From contig DRJN01000001.1 of the NCBI GenBank assembly GCA_011052165.1, positions 1 to 15,495 on the forward strand: 15,495 nucleotides of DNA, given 5' to 3'. This DNA is from Gammaproteobacteria bacterium. GTDB taxonomy: Bacteria > Pseudomonadota > Gammaproteobacteria > UBA6429 > Thiohalophilaceae. Below the pieces are notes generated by a model, which was not told where the DNA came from, searched no databases, and was given only the letters and a program-made list of their open reading frames with translations. Positions 14,768 through 15,495 of the stretch are shown here, in pieces; the first letter of the stretch is position 1, and each line of letters starts with the position of its first letter. The position numbers and the translations under genes were made by a program.

Positions 14768-15270
14768 GTAAACGCTCACCTCTTATTTCCATCATTGCCG
14801 CAATGACCGATGATCGGGTTATTGGCATCAACAATAGTCTGCCCTGGAAACTGCCCAGTGATATGAAATGGTTTCGCCAGAAAACGCTGGGCAAACCCAT
14901 TCTCATGGGCCGCAAAACCTTTGAATCTTTCGGCGCCAGACCGTTGCCGGAGCGGCGTAATATTGTTGTTACGCGTGATCAGGCTTATCAGGTTGAGGGC
15001 GCGATAGTCGTGCATTCCGTAGAGGAGGCCTTGCAGGCCGCCGGGGATGTGAAGGAAAGCATGATCATCGGCGGCGCGTCATTTTATGCGCAAATGCTCC
15101 CCCAGGCCCGGCGCATGTATTTGACCCAGGTACATACCGAAGTGACGGGTGATGCCTGGTTTCCTGAATTCGATGAATCACAGTGGCGGCAGGTTGAACG
15201 CATTGACTGTGACGCTGATGAGCGCAATGCCTATGCGCACAGTTTTATTATGCTGGAACGTGGCGAATAA
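14764..15270 (+). CDS. folA: Dihydrofolate reductase
   Basis: FolA reduces dihydrofolate with NADPH and so recycles the product of ThyA. I start it at TTG 14764, which overlaps the thyA stop as TTGA and gives 168 residues with the expected opening strand SPLISIIAAM. A GTG at 14731 would add an unrelated piece from the thyA frame, and the ATG of IAAM would remove the first strand. Key residues: Asp33 in LPSDMKWF (E. coli Asp27), PILMGRKTFES for NADPH binding, Arg64 in PLPERRN (E. coli Arg57), and the IIGGASFY glycine pair. The overlap suggests translation coupled to thyA. Confidence 0.96.
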   Translation: MSKRSPLISIIAAMTDDRVIGINNSLPWKLPSDMKWFRQKTLGKPILMGRKTFESFGARPLPERRNIVVTRDQAYQVEGAIVVHSVEEALQAAGDVKESMIIGGASFYAQMLPQARRMYLTQVHTEVTGDAWFPEFDESQWRQVERIDCDADERNAYAHSFIMLERGE

Positions 15271-15379
15271 TTTGCGGCGGACAAATAACGCGGTCTGCGC
15301 AGTCTGGGAAAATAATTAGCTCTTCGTGTGAGGCATTGCAGATTTGCCCAAGTGTGCGCAAAACTGGGGGCAGGTTAAC

Positions 15380-15490
15380 ATGATCAATTCACGCGGAGGA
15401 ATGCAGGTGGTTTTGGTTGAAACACTAGATTTCCAATCATGGGGTTGCCATAAGCGTCACGTTTTGATGGGGTATCTGTTGTTAAAATGA
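15380..15490 (+). CDS. Doubtful 36-codon ORF downstream of folA
   Basis: ATG at 15380 opens 36 codons ending in TGA at 15488-15490, with a second in-frame ATG at 15401 directly after GGAGGA. The peptide has a short hydrophobic C-terminal end (HVLMGYLLLK) and resembles nothing I know. Positions 15271-15379 hold no recognised gene or clear terminator. It may be non-coding. Confidence 0.13.
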   Translation: MINSRGGMQVVLVETLDFQSWGCHKRHVLMGYLLLK

Positions 15491-15495
15491 GATCA

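Noticed and set aside
1..15495. CRISPR array, tRNA, rRNA or phage genes
   Set aside because: No regularly spaced direct repeats, cloverleaf folds, rRNA stretches or phage-like proteins were seen.

Overview
The window holds a respiratory nitrate reductase operon on the minus strand, a short scar of dead mobile elements, and a block of housekeeping genes on the plus strand. Gene content suggests a gammaproteobacterium able to respire nitrate: the operon order narK1-narK2-narGHJI-PPIase is the arrangement known from Pseudomonas-type denitrifiers, and the lgt-thyA-folA run is common in Gammaproteobacteria. I cannot name a genus.

Layout. Positions 1-78 carry a REP-type palindrome nested inside longer inverted arms, a possible MITE cut by the window edge. 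Positions 79-368 are AT-rich and hold no gene. From 10957 down to 369 lies one apparent transcription unit: narK1 (nitrate/proton symporter type), narK2 (nitrate/nitrite exchanger type, TTG start), narG, narH, narJ, narI, and a cytoplasmic parvulin-type prolyl isomerase. A well-formed FNR/ANR promoter precedes it: box TTGACctgcATCAA at 11035-11048 and a -10 at 11007-11012, with class II spacing. narG/narH and narH/narJ overlap by ATGA. Stem-loops sit on both sides of narK2, between narK1 and narK2 and between narK2 and narG.

Positions 11100-11286 are AT-rich. About 11287-11636 holds a broken REP-associated tyrosine transposase (RAYT) joined directly to a fragment of a group II intron reverse transcriptase. 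Then come rlmI-like methyltransferase, lgt, thyA and folA, all on the plus strand; folA starts at a TTG overlapping the thyA stop. A 36-codon ORF near the right edge is of doubtful status.

How the genes work together: NarK1 and NarK2 bring nitrate in and export nitrite. NarGHI reduces nitrate at the cytoplasmic face with quinol electrons. NarJ assembles NarG, and the isomerase probably helps folding or maturation. The mobile-element remains on both sides, AT-rich flanks and somewhat GC-richer nar genes fit insertion of the nar unit next to a housekeeping block, but this is inference. I found no clearly new system. The parts most worth a second look are the intercistronic hairpins around narK2, the PPIase as last operon gene, the composite mobile-element scar and the nested repeat at the left edge.
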